The notes under the pieces were generated by a model. That model had not been told where the DNA came from and ran no database searches. It saw nothing but the letters and a program-made list of their open reading frames with translations. Both the position numbers and the translations under genes were made by a program. A DNA stretch of 64,000 bases from Polaribacter sp. (GTDB taxonomy: Bacteria; Bacteroidota; Bacteroidia; Flavobacteriales; Flavobacteriaceae), in contig NZ_JAHEHX010000018.1 of the NCBI RefSeq assembly GCF_024639685.1, positions 62,001-126,000 of the forward strand. The letters are read 5' to 3'. Below are positions 43,135-51,914 of this stretch, in pieces; within the stretch, counting starts at the first letter, position 1; each line of letters begins with the position of its first letter.

Positions 43135-45551
43135 GCTTTATCTTGATTTTTCTTCTTATTATATAAAATACATCCTAAAGAAATAATAAATAAAAATGCG
43201 TAAGAACTTAAAGATAAAAAACTTCCTTTTTGAATAACTTTGGGCTCAAATTTAAATACAATTTCATGATTTCCTTCAGGTACTCTCATTCCTCTTAAAA
43301 CATAATTCACTCTATAATGTGGCGTCAATTCTCCGTCAACATAAGCATTCCAACCATCTTTATAATATATTTCAGAAAAAACAGCAAATTGCTCTGTTTT
43401 AGCATTTGAAGTATATTTTAATTCTGTAACACCATACTTATCTAAAGAGATACTTGCTGTAGTATCTTTCTGAAAATTGAAAGTACTATTCTCTAAAAGC
43501 TTGCTTTTATCTATAACTGCACTTAATTGTGTACTAAGTGAATCTAACGTTTTCATTTCTTGGTCTGCAGAAGTCACTAATAGTACATTTTGTACAAACC
43601 AAGCATTACCATATGCATCTGGATTTAATTGTGCTTGTGGTTGATTATTTTGATCTGCAATAATAAAATATTTAGTGTTTAACATATTTAAAACACGCAT
43701 ATTGTTCTTTGCTATTTGATAATCAAACAACTCTTTATACCTACCCATTTTTGCAGCATGATAACCTCCTATTGATTGATGAAAATAAGAAGTAGAACCG
43801 TCTTGCATAGGATCTACTGTAAAATTTGCTACTCTATAATGAGATTCGTCTTTTAATATTTGTTTAGATGCATTTGACGCTATAAATGGTTTTTCGACTT
43901 TTCTCGAAGATCTAAAATCAGATTCATTCACATAACGTTTATCTATAGAAAGTAAATCGATAAGAATAAATATAACCAATGCTATAATTGCATATTGCTT
44001 CTTTAATTTTTCTTTTAATGTAAACCATAAAATGCCTGCTGCTAGAATCACGAGACCTATAGACCTAAGAGAATCCATTAATAAAATCGATTTCCTATCT
44101 GCAATAACTGCATCTAATAAACCTGGCAGATCATTATAACTTGCATCCCTTAGTCCTTCGAAAGTTGCAAAGCTCTGAGCTAATAAATACCCAAAAACAA
44201 TTAATCCTGAAAAGGTGAAAAATGCATTTTTTAATGCTTCCTTTTTCTTTTTATTAGAAATTCCTGGTGAGAAAAATTCTTTTAACGCTAATACTCCTAA
44301 TATTGGAACACAAAGTTCTGCTATAATTTGTATTGATGAAACTGCCCTGAATTTATTATATAAAGGAACATAATCGATAAAAATATTCGTTAAAATCTCA
44401 AAATTTCTACCCCAACTTAATAAAATAGAGAATACTGTGGCTGCTACTAACCATTGTTTTAATTTTCCTTTTACTAAAAAAATACCAAGAAAAAATAAGA
44501 AAAATATTACAGCTCCTATATATGCAGGTGCTTCAATAATTGGCTGATCTCCCCAATAAGTAAGTACTTGTTTAGAGTAATCATTAGCAACTTTTTTTCC
44601 AGCAGTTTTAGCTATTAACTTATAAAACTCAGAATCATCACCCAATTCTTCAACGGTTCCTCCACCCATAAATCTAGGAACAAATAGGTTGAATGTTTCT
44701 AGCTTAGCATAACTATATTGAGTAATATAGCTTTTATCTAAACCTTGTGTTTCTTGTTTTTTAGAACCATCTGCATTAATGGTTAATTCAGATTTTCCTC
44801 TAGTACTGAAATCTGTATATTCTTTCATAGCCATTAATCTTGGTGCATTTGCTCCAATTCCTAAAATAACAGCGGCTATAATTACTATAGCTTGTTTTAT
44901 AAAACGAGATAATTCACCTTCTTTTATGGCATGAACCAATTCTACAATTCCCAGTATTAACAAACAGAAACCTAAGTAATATGTCATTTGTATGTGGTTT
45001 GCATAAATCTCTAATGCCATAGCTAAACCAGTTAGAATGAAACCTAACACAAACTTTTTTCGAAAAACCAATAAAACCCCAGCAACTACTAATGGCATAT
45101 AAGCTATAGCATGTGCTTTGGAATTATGACCCGGTATAAAAATAATTATCAAATAGGTAGAGAAGCCAAAGGATAAAGCTCCTAAAATTGCCAATCTCCA
45201 TTTAACTTTTAATGCCAACATTAGCACGAAAAAACTTAAAAAATACAAAAATGTATAATCTGCAGGTCTTGGTAAAAAACGGAATACTTTATCTATAGTT
45301 CTTACAAAATCATAAGGGTAATAGGCGCTTATTTGGTAAGCTGGCATTCCACTAAATGAAGCACCTGTCCAATAAGGTTCTGCGTCATTATTAGCTCTAT
45401 AATCCTTAATTTCTTTAGCCATGCCTATAAACTGAGTAATATCTGACTGAGCTAATTTTTGACCCTTTAAAACAGGATGGAAATAAAGTAAAGATGCAAT
45501 AACAAAAAGAAGAAATGCAACTGTATATGGTAAAATCTTTTTTAGTTTCAA
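43131..45551 (-). CDS. YfhO-family membrane protein
   Basis: An 806-residue polytopic membrane protein of the YfhO family. An N-terminal span and the periplasmic loop KLAQSDITQFIGMAKEIKDYRANN are followed by about twelve transmembrane segments. The large extracytoplasmic C-terminal domain contains the conserved EIYYKDGWNAYVDGELTPHYRVNYVLRGMRVPEGNHEIVF. The family belongs to the GT-C-like superfamily; in Firmicutes YfhO helps glycosylate teichoic acids. Here it probably transfers sugars to surface glycans, as suggested by the adjacent glycosyltransferases. The start is TTG. Confidence 0.88.
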   Translation of the reverse strand: MKLKKILPYTVAFLLFVIASLLYFHPVLKGQKLAQSDITQFIGMAKEIKDYRANNDAEPYWTGASFSGMPAYQISAYYPYDFVRTIDKVFRFLPRPADYTFLYFLSFFVLMLALKVKWRLAILGALSFGFSTYLIIIFIPGHNSKAHAIAYMPLVVAGVLLVFRKKFVLGFILTGLAMALEIYANHIQMTYYLGFCLLILGIVELVHAIKEGELSRFIKQAIVIIAAVILGIGANAPRLMAMKEYTDFSTRGKSELTINADGSKKQETQGLDKSYITQYSYAKLETFNLFVPRFMGGGTVEELGDDSEFYKLIAKTAGKKVANDYSKQVLTYWGDQPIIEAPAYIGAVIFFLFFLGIFLVKGKLKQWLVAATVFSILLSWGRNFEILTNIFIDYVPLYNKFRAVSSIQIIAELCVPILGVLALKEFFSPGISNKKKKEALKNAFFTFSGLIVFGYLLAQSFATFEGLRDASYNDLPGLLDAVIADRKSILLMDSLRSIGLVILAAGILWFTLKEKLKKQYAIIALVIFILIDLLSIDKRYVNESDFRSSRKVEKPFIASNASKQILKDESHYRVANFTVDPMQDGSTSYFHQSIGGYHAAKMGRYKELFDYQIAKNNMRVLNMLNTKYFIIADQNNQPQAQLNPDAYGNAWFVQNVLLVTSADQEMKTLDSLSTQLSAVIDKSKLLENSTFNFQKDTTASISLDKYGVTELKYTSNAKTEQFAVFSEIYYKDGWNAYVDGELTPHYRVNYVLRGMRVPEGNHEIVFKFEPKVIQKGSFLSLSSYAFLFIISLGCILYNKKKNQDKA

Positions 45552-45589
45552 ACTTAAAATTTAAAATGGTGATAATTCTTCAAAAAACA

Positions 45590-45844
45590 TTAATCAATCT
45601 CCTCAAAATCGATATACTCTCCAACGTTTTTCTTACTCTGAGCCTCTTTTCTTGGTGCTTTATCTATAATTGTTTCCCCTTCTTTAACAGTACTTTTGGC
45701 TTGTTGTTTACCAAATTGCTCTGCTGCTTTTTGCTGCATAGTGCTAGCTACTTTATTCAATAAAAAAGGAGCGAAAAGTTTCGCTACAAATTTGAATGCA
45801 TAGTAAAATAAAACTATAAAGAAGATCGTTTTTAACAAACCCAT
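45590..45844 (-). CDS. DUF4834 family small membrane protein
   Basis: An 84-residue protein with one N-terminal transmembrane helix (LLKTIFFIVLFYYAFKFVAKLFAPFLL) and a charged C-terminal tail ending EYIDFEEID. It matches DUF4834, a Bacteroidota-specific family of unknown function. It lies 38 bases upstream of YfhO and is likely co-transcribed. Confidence 0.8.
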   Translation of the reverse strand: MGLLKTIFFIVLFYYAFKFVAKLFAPFLLNKVASTMQQKAAEQFGKQQAKSTVKEGETIIDKAPRKEAQSKKNVGEYIDFEEID

Positions 45845-45967
45845 TTAAAATACATATTTAATTAATATCAAAAGTAACAATTTGGCAACAATTGATACGT
45901 TAACAAAGTACAAAATTTAAGATTTACAAAAAAGTATGCATTCCTTTTTAAAACACCATTTTTATGC

Positions 45968-45975
45968 TATGTTTG
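45968..45975 (+). promoter_or_regulatory. -7 element upstream of the outer-membrane protein gene
   Basis: TATGTTTG matches TAnnTTTG, 30 bases before the ATG at 46006. No clear TTG at -33. Confidence 0.5.
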
Positions 45976-46005
45976 TTTACATTTTTATTTAAAACAAGTA
46001 AGTAA

Positions 46006-47025
46006 ATGGTTAAAAATTGTATTAAGGAATTACTTTTTGCAGTTATTGTGTTATGTTTTTTTTCAATCTATGGACAATACACTAGTGTAATAAACTCAAA
46101 CAAACCAGGGTTTTCGGAGAGTCCTTACAGTGTGGGAAAAGGTGTTTATCAGTTTGAAAGCAATTTATTTTGGAGAAACACATCTATAGAAACTACTTTC
46201 TCTAGACCACAATCTTTTGGACTAGACTTTCTATTTAGAACCAGTTTTTTATCAGAAAAACTAGAGTTGAATACACAAATAAGTTATAAAAGAGATGAAA
46301 TTGCTTTTAAAAACATCTTTACATCATCTTACTTTACCAATGGTTTTGGCAGATTTACGATTGGAGCAAAATATTTGCTTTTTCAGCAAGAATATGAAGA
46401 CAAAACCAAAGAGGTTAGAAGTTGGAAAAGAAGAAATGCTTTCGATAAAAAAAGGTTGATACCTTCTGTAGCCATTTATGCTGGTTTAAATACAGATATG
46501 GTTAATGACATATACAAAACAGGTAGTATGTCTCCGAAAGCAGGTATATTATTACAAAACAATTTAAGTTCTGATTTTAATATCATAACCAATGTCTTTT
46601 ATGATTATATAGGTACTGATTTTGCTGAATTTTCTTATATAATTACTGGGACTATTAATTTAAGTGATAGATGGTCTACCTTTTTTGAAAATCAAACTAT
46701 ATTTCAAAAAGAACAAACCAACTCTAATCTGGGTACTGGTTTGGCTTTTTTATACAGTAGAAATCTACAAGTAAATGCCTCTGGTAGGTTTCTATTTGAA
46801 GGAAAAGCACAAGGTTTCTACGCAGGTTTTGGAGTATCTTACAGAATAGACAGGCATAAAGACAGCTATAAGGAGTTAGATGAAAATGGAAAAGAATTAA
46901 AAGACACTCCAATTTCTAACTACAATAAAAAACAGAATGGCTTTTTTAGTAGGCTTTTTAGTATTTTTACCAAAGATAAGAGCAAGAAAAAAACTAGAAA
47001 AAGAGTAAAGAGAAAAAGAAACTAA
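46006..47025 (+). CDS. Outer-membrane beta-barrel protein (transporter-like, unknown substrate)
   Basis: A 339-residue exported protein: a signal peptide (LLFAVIVLCFFSIYGQ), then alternating strands typical of an outer-membrane barrel (RFTIGAKYLLFQQEYE, GLAFLYSRNLQVNASGRFLFE, FYAGFGVSYRID). It ends in an unusual highly basic tail (SKKKTRKRVKRKRN). I believe databases label such flavobacterial proteins 'transporter' by similarity to phenol-degradation barrels. The substrate cannot be inferred. The Lys/Arg tail after the last strand would face the periplasm. Confidence 0.65.
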   Translation: MVKNCIKELLFAVIVLCFFSIYGQYTSVINSNKPGFSESPYSVGKGVYQFESNLFWRNTSIETTFSRPQSFGLDFLFRTSFLSEKLELNTQISYKRDEIAFKNIFTSSYFTNGFGRFTIGAKYLLFQQEYEDKTKEVRSWKRRNAFDKKRLIPSVAIYAGLNTDMVNDIYKTGSMSPKAGILLQNNLSSDFNIITNVFYDYIGTDFAEFSYIITGTINLSDRWSTFFENQTIFQKEQTNSNLGTGLAFLYSRNLQVNASGRFLFEGKAQGFYAGFGVSYRIDRHKDSYKELDENGKELKDTPISNYNKKQNGFFSRLFSIFTKDKSKKKTRKRVKRKRN

Positions 47026-47044
47026 CAAAATCAAGTATATCTAA

Positions 47045-48190
47045 ATGATTACTATTAAAGAAGTGCACACGAAAAGTGAAATCAAACAATTTGTTATGTT
47101 TCCGTTTTCAATTTACAAGGACAATCCCTACTGGGTACCTCCTATCGTTAAAGATGAAATTGCAAATTTTGACACAGATAAAAACCCTGTTTTTAAAAAT
47201 GCAGATGGCAGGTTTTTTTTAGCTTTTAGAAACAACAAAATAGTTGGTAGAGTTATTGCTATTATTAATTGGTATGAGGTAAACAATCAAAACATTAAAA
47301 AAATGCGTTTCGGTTGGTTTGATGTTATAGATGACATAGAGGTTTCCAAAGCTTTATTACAAAAAGTAAACCAAATAGGTAAAGAGAACAAATTAGAATA
47401 TATAGAAGGACCTGTAGGTTTCAATAATTTAGATAAAACTGGAGTTTTAACAGAAGGTTTTAATCATTTAGGCACTATGATTACATGGTACAACCACCCG
47501 TACTATAAAGATCATTTAGAGCAACTAGATTTTGTAAAAGAAAAAGAATATTTAGAAAATAAATTCAAATTTAAAAATGTAGATGCTGTCTACTTTAATA
47601 GAATTAGCACTATTATAAAAAAACGTTTTAACCTTAAAGCTTTAGATTTCACAAAAACCAAGGATATTCTACCTTATGTAGACGAAATGTTCGAAGTCTT
47701 TAGCGCTTCCTACGCTAAACTTTCTACTTTCGTTCCTATTTCTGATGCTCAAATAACCTATTTTAAAAAGAAATACATCTCCTTTATTAATCCTGAATAC
47801 ATCAAATTTGTGGTAGATGAGAATAATAAATTAGTTGCTTTTGCAATTGTTATGCCTTCATTCTCTAAAGCACTTCAAAAAACAAAAGGTAAATTATTTC
47901 CCTTTGGAATTTTTCATTTATTAAGAGCAAGAAAACACTCTAAAGATGTAACGTTTTATTTAATTGGTGTTCATCCAGATTACCAAAATAAAGGAATACA
48001 TGCAATTATTTTTGATCAATATACCAAAACATTTACTCCTCTAGGTATTGATAATTGTATTAGAACACCGGAGTTAGCAGACAATGAAGCAATCAGAAAA
48101 TTGTGGGAAAAGTTTGATCCTGTTACCCATAAAAGAAGAAGGACGTATAGAAAAGACATAAATACTCAACTAGATATCAATTTGAGTTAA
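47045..48190 (+). CDS. GNAT-like acetyltransferase family protein
   Basis: A 381-residue protein with two GNAT-like halves. The N-terminal half shows FPFSIYKDNPYWVPPIV, GRFFLAFRNNKIVGRVIAIIN and EYIEGPVGFNNLDKTGVL. The C-terminal half shows YLIGVHPDYQNKGIHAIIFDQ, a plausible acetyl-CoA loop (Q-N-K-G-I-H). Members are widespread in Bacteroidota with no experimental function that I know of, and some database entries label them GTP cyclohydrolase, which the motifs do not support. It starts 19 bases after the barrel gene. Confidence 0.7.
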   Translation: MITIKEVHTKSEIKQFVMFPFSIYKDNPYWVPPIVKDEIANFDTDKNPVFKNADGRFFLAFRNNKIVGRVIAIINWYEVNNQNIKKMRFGWFDVIDDIEVSKALLQKVNQIGKENKLEYIEGPVGFNNLDKTGVLTEGFNHLGTMITWYNHPYYKDHLEQLDFVKEKEYLENKFKFKNVDAVYFNRISTIIKKRFNLKALDFTKTKDILPYVDEMFEVFSASYAKLSTFVPISDAQITYFKKKYISFINPEYIKFVVDENNKLVAFAIVMPSFSKALQKTKGKLFPFGIFHLLRARKHSKDVTFYLIGVHPDYQNKGIHAIIFDQYTKTFTPLGIDNCIRTPELADNEAIRKLWEKFDPVTHKRRRTYRKDINTQLDINLS

Positions 48191-48314
48191 TTTATGAAGA
48201 ATAAATAAATTTGTATAGAGAACTAATTATAAAAACTTCTCGACACAAAATTTCTAAAAAAAGAAATTTCACACGAAGTGACAGTTTCTTTCAACTTTGA
48301 ATCTAATTTAAAAA

Positions 48315-49022
48315 ATGCAACTATTTTATAATTCAGAAATTTCTAAAGAAACTACTCAAATTACTTTCGATAAAACCGAAAGTAGGCATATTGTGCGTGT
48401 TTTGCGAAAAAAAGAAAATGATGTTTTAAAAATAACCAATGGTAAAGGTTTTTTCTTTGATACTAAAATTACAGTTGCTAATGATAAAAAATGTATTGCT
48501 CAAGTTATCAATATTTTAGAAAAAACAAAACCTTGGAACTACTACTTGCATATAGCCATTGCTCCTACAAAAAATAACGATCGTTTTGAGTGGTTTTTAG
48601 AAAAAGCTACAGAAATTGGTGTAGATGAAATTACGCCAATTATTTGTCAGAATTCAGAGAGAAGAGTGGTAAAATTAGAGCGTTTTGAAAAGATTTTACA
48701 ATCTGCCATGAAGCAATCTTTAAAATTTACATTACCAAAATTGAATACCCCAATTAAGTTTAACAATTTCATACAACAAGATATAGAAGGCTTAAAATGT
48801 ATTGCTCATTGCGAAGAACAAAAGAAAAATCATTTAAAAAATGTTGCTAAAAACGGGAAGAGAATTACTATTCTTATAGGTCCTGAAGGAGATTTCTCTT
48901 TAAATGAAATTAAAAAAGCATTAGAAAATAACTATAACCCTATTTCTTTAGGAGAAAGCAGATTAAGAACAGAAACTGCTGCTTTAGTTGCGGTAAATAC
49001 TGTTTCTTTAATACAAGAGTAA
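48315..49022 (+). CDS. rsmE: 16S rRNA (uracil(1498)-N(3))-methyltransferase
   Basis: A 235-residue SPOUT-fold RNA methyltransferase that makes m3U1498 in 16S rRNA using SAM. The N-terminal PUA-like domain includes ESRHIVRVLRKKENDVLKI. The C-terminal knot has LIGPEGDFSLNEI and LGESRLRTETAALVAVN, diagnostic for RsmE. Preceded by a 124-base gap with a short AAATTTCT/AGAAATTT hairpin (48248-48269) and a near-match -7 box (CAACTTTG). Confidence 0.96.
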   Translation: MQLFYNSEISKETTQITFDKTESRHIVRVLRKKENDVLKITNGKGFFFDTKITVANDKKCIAQVINILEKTKPWNYYLHIAIAPTKNNDRFEWFLEKATEIGVDEITPIICQNSERRVVKLERFEKILQSAMKQSLKFTLPKLNTPIKFNNFIQQDIEGLKCIAHCEEQKKNHLKNVAKNGKRITILIGPEGDFSLNEIKKALENNYNPISLGESRLRTETAALVAVNTVSLIQE

Positions 49023-49062
49023 TTTCATTTTTCATATATTGCTTTAATATTCATTATAAATC

Positions 49063-49704
49063 ATGAGGCAACTTTTATGTATATTAATACTAACTCTTTC
49101 TGTAAGTTCTTACTGTCAGGATGTTGCTATTTTAAAATACAATGGTGGTGGAGATTGGTATGCAAATCCAACTGCTATTCCAAACTTAGTGGCATTTACC
49201 AATAAAAATATAAAAGCAAATATTTCTAAAAACCCACAAACAGTAGCTGTTAACAGTACTGATATTTTTAATTTTCCTATTCTTTTTATGACAGGTCATG
49301 GAAATATTTACTTCACAAAAGAAGAAACTTCTAACCTACAAAATTATTTAATTTCTGGCGGATTTTTACACATATCCGACAATTATGGTTTGGATAAATT
49401 TATAAGAAGAGAGTTGAAAAAGGTTTTTCCTAATTTAGAATTTAAAGAAATACCAATCAATCATCCTATTTATAATCAAACATTTAAATTCCCAGACGGA
49501 ATTCCCAAAATCCATGAACATGATAAAAAACCTGCGCAAGGTTTTGGTTTGTTTTATGAAGGAAGATTACTTGTTTTTTATGATCATGAAACTGATTTAA
49601 GTGATGGCTGGGAAGATGGTATTATACATAACAATCCAAGAGAAGTTAGAGAAAAAGCTTTAAGAATGGGTTCAAATATTATAGAATATGCTTTTACAAA
49701 CTAA
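49063..49704 (+). CDS. DUF4159 domain protein, exported
   Basis: A 213-residue protein with a signal peptide (LLCILILTLSVSSYCQ) and the DUF4159 domain. Visible blocks are VAILKYNGGGDWYANPTAIPNL, LFMTGHGNIYFTKEE, GGFLHISDNYGLDKFIRRELKKVFP and FYDHETDLSDGWEDG. DUF4159 has a glutamine-amidotransferase-like fold in some structures, but its role is unknown. Its last 17 bases overlap the start of the symporter gene. Confidence 0.82.
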   Translation: MRQLLCILILTLSVSSYCQDVAILKYNGGGDWYANPTAIPNLVAFTNKNIKANISKNPQTVAVNSTDIFNFPILFMTGHGNIYFTKEETSNLQNYLISGGFLHISDNYGLDKFIRRELKKVFPNLEFKEIPINHPIYNQTFKFPDGIPKIHEHDKKPAQGFGLFYEGRLLVFYDHETDLSDGWEDGIIHNNPREVREKALRMGSNIIEYAFTN

Positions 49705-50632
49705 TGCCAATATTAATATTGATGATATTAAAATAAACTTTGACTCTAGTGGTTTATGGGTTTTAAATATTGCCATTGCTATTATAATGTTTGGAGTTGC
49801 TTTAGCAATTACTGTAGATGATTTTAAACGATTGTTTAAAAATCCAAAAATTGTTTTTGTTGGGGTATTATCGCAATTTATTTTATTGCCATTATTTACT
49901 TTTTTAGGTATATTATTAATAAAACCTCATCCAAGTTTTGCATTAGGAATGATGATGATTGCAGCTTGCCCTGGTGGAAACGTCTCCAATTTTTTTAGTA
50001 AAATGGCCAAAGGTAATGCAGCATTATCTGTAAGTTTAACAGCTTTTGCAACATTAATCTGTATTTTTATGACTCCCTTTAATTTGCAATTTTGGGGCAG
50101 TTTATATGAACCAACCAATGAAATTTTAAAAAAAGTGGAACTTAATTGGGTAGATTTATTAAAGTTAGTTTCTTTAATTTTAGGAATACCTTTAGTTTGT
50201 GGAATGCTCATTAAACATTACCATTCAGAAATGGCTGGTAAAATAGAGAAAATTCTTAAACCTTTATCAATGCTAGTTTTTATAGCTTTAATATTTACTG
50301 CATTTTCACAAAATTTAGATGTTTTTGTAAATCATATACACCTTGTATTAGCTTTGGTTGTTTTTCATAATATTTTTGCATTTATTTTAGGGTATTGTTC
50401 AGCAAAAACCTTCAAATTGAATAAACAAGATTGTAAAACTATTTCTATGGAAACTGGAATTCAGAATGGTGGCCTTGGTTTGTTATTAATTTTTGGCTTT
50501 TTTGATGGCTTAGGAGGAATGGCTTTATTAGCAGCTTTTTGGGGGATTTGGGACGTTTTTTCTGGAATGCTATTGGCTACTTTTTGGGGGAAAGATAAAA
50601 AGGTATCACTTAATAAATCTTCAGCAAAATAA
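49688..50632 (+). CDS. Bile acid:sodium symporter family protein
   Basis: A 314-residue membrane protein with about nine or ten spans, of the BASS (SBF) family. Family signatures are ITVDDFKRLFKNPKIVFVGVLSQFILLP, the Na+-site region MIAACPGGNVSNFFSKMAKGNAALSVSLTAFATL and ISMETGIQNGGLGLLL. It should import an organic anion with sodium; in bacteria substrates include pantoate or other small acids, not necessarily bile acids. The ATG lies inside the end of the DUF4159 gene in another frame. Confidence 0.9.
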   Translation: MLLQTNANINIDDIKINFDSSGLWVLNIAIAIIMFGVALAITVDDFKRLFKNPKIVFVGVLSQFILLPLFTFLGILLIKPHPSFALGMMMIAACPGGNVSNFFSKMAKGNAALSVSLTAFATLICIFMTPFNLQFWGSLYEPTNEILKKVELNWVDLLKLVSLILGIPLVCGMLIKHYHSEMAGKIEKILKPLSMLVFIALIFTAFSQNLDVFVNHIHLVLALVVFHNIFAFILGYCSAKTFKLNKQDCKTISMETGIQNGGLGLLLIFGFFDGLGGMALLAAFWGIWDVFSGMLLATFWGKDKKVSLNKSSAK

Positions 50633-50741
50633 ACATCTACTAATTAACCCAGTTAACTTAGACAAATTACCAGAAATATTTATCAGCAAAATACTTAAAA
50701 GCGTTATAACCTTGACTTTGGTAATCATTTAAATTTTACAT

Positions 50742-51803
50742 ATGATTTTAAAGAAAATTTGGTATAATTATGTAAAACTATTCTTAAGAATTAGTCTGAA
50801 TTTCTATGCTAAAGAAATTAAAGTTTTTGGGAAAGAAAATGTGCCTAAAAAGGGGGCAATTCTTTTTGCAGTCAACCATCCAAATGCTTTATTAGACCCA
50901 CTTTTTGTTACCACTTTTAACAATAGAGAAAATCATTTTTTAGTTAGGGCAGATGTTTTTAAAAGACCATTGGTAAAAAAAGCATTAGCTTCTTTAAACC
51001 TAATGCCCATTTACAGAATTAGAGACGGAAGAAAGCAATTATCAAATAATGAAGAAGTTTTTAAAAAGTGCTTTAACATATTAGCCAGAAAAGAAACATT
51101 AATTATTTTTCCACAGGGAGGACACTCTAGAGATAGAAACATTAAATCCTTAAGTAAAGGGTTTACTAGGATTGTATATGGTGCTTTAGAAAAAAACAGT
51201 AATTTAAAAATTACTGTAATACCAGTTGGAGTAACTTACCAAAACTCATCTAGTTACCCAAGCAAAGTTTGCGTTCAATTTGGAGCACCAATTGACGCTA
51301 AAACTATTTATATAAATAATGAAAAAGCTAAAGCAGTAAACGTTTTAAAAGAACAGGTAAGTAATCAATTAAAACAATTAACGGTTCATATTCCTAATGA
51401 TGAAAATTACCATGAAACCTTAAAAAAGCTAAATGCTGCTAATGTAGATTTTACAGAAGTTAATACGATTAATGAAATGATTCGGAATCAAAAATTTCCT
51501 GAACCAAAAAAGAAAAAAATTAATTATTTAAAACCAGTATACTACCTTATTTTACTCAATAGTATTTTACCTTATTTTATCTGGAAAAAATTCTCAAAAA
51601 ATATTAGCGAAATTGAATTTATAGACACAATGCAATATGGTATAAACGTAGTTACCTTTCCTTTATTCTATATATTACAAAGCATTCTATTATCCTTTTT
51701 ATATGGCTGGCAATTTGCTACTTATTACTTTATACTATCTGTTTTTATAGTCTATGTTTATACAAAATTAGCACCAGTAAATACTGAAAGTAATATCAAG
51801 TAA
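50742..51803 (+). CDS. Lysophospholipid acyltransferase (PlsC-like)
   Basis: A 353-residue membrane acyltransferase. The catalytic box is VNHPNALLDPLF, an Hx5D variant of the usual Hx4D, followed by LMPIYRIRDG and IIFPQGGHSRDRNIKSLSKGF (FPEG-like). Two or three hydrophobic spans lie in the C-terminal third (KPVYYLILLNSILPYFIW, VVTFPLFYILQSILLSFLYGW). It probably adds an acyl chain to glycerol-3-phosphate or lysophosphatidate. The spacing variant occurs in a subgroup that includes glycerol-3-phosphate acyltransferases. The following 111-base convergent gap holds nothing I can name. Confidence 0.88.
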   Translation: MILKKIWYNYVKLFLRISLNFYAKEIKVFGKENVPKKGAILFAVNHPNALLDPLFVTTFNNRENHFLVRADVFKRPLVKKALASLNLMPIYRIRDGRKQLSNNEEVFKKCFNILARKETLIIFPQGGHSRDRNIKSLSKGFTRIVYGALEKNSNLKITVIPVGVTYQNSSSYPSKVCVQFGAPIDAKTIYINNEKAKAVNVLKEQVSNQLKQLTVHIPNDENYHETLKKLNAANVDFTEVNTINEMIRNQKFPEPKKKKINYLKPVYYLILLNSILPYFIWKKFSKNISEIEFIDTMQYGINVVTFPLFYILQSILLSFLYGWQFATYYFILSVFIVYVYTKLAPVNTESNIK

Positions 51804-51914
51804 AATAATATACCAAAGCAATTTAGTGTTGTTAGTAAAGTTAAACTCTTGAATAATTTGAAACTGAAATACATTCAGCACAAAAAAGATAGGAGTAAAA
51901 ACAGAATAAAGTTT

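Noticed and set aside
48191-48314. Riboswitch or leader peptide upstream of rsmE
   Set aside because: Only a simple 8-bp AT hairpin is present, without conserved riboswitch elements or a short ORF.
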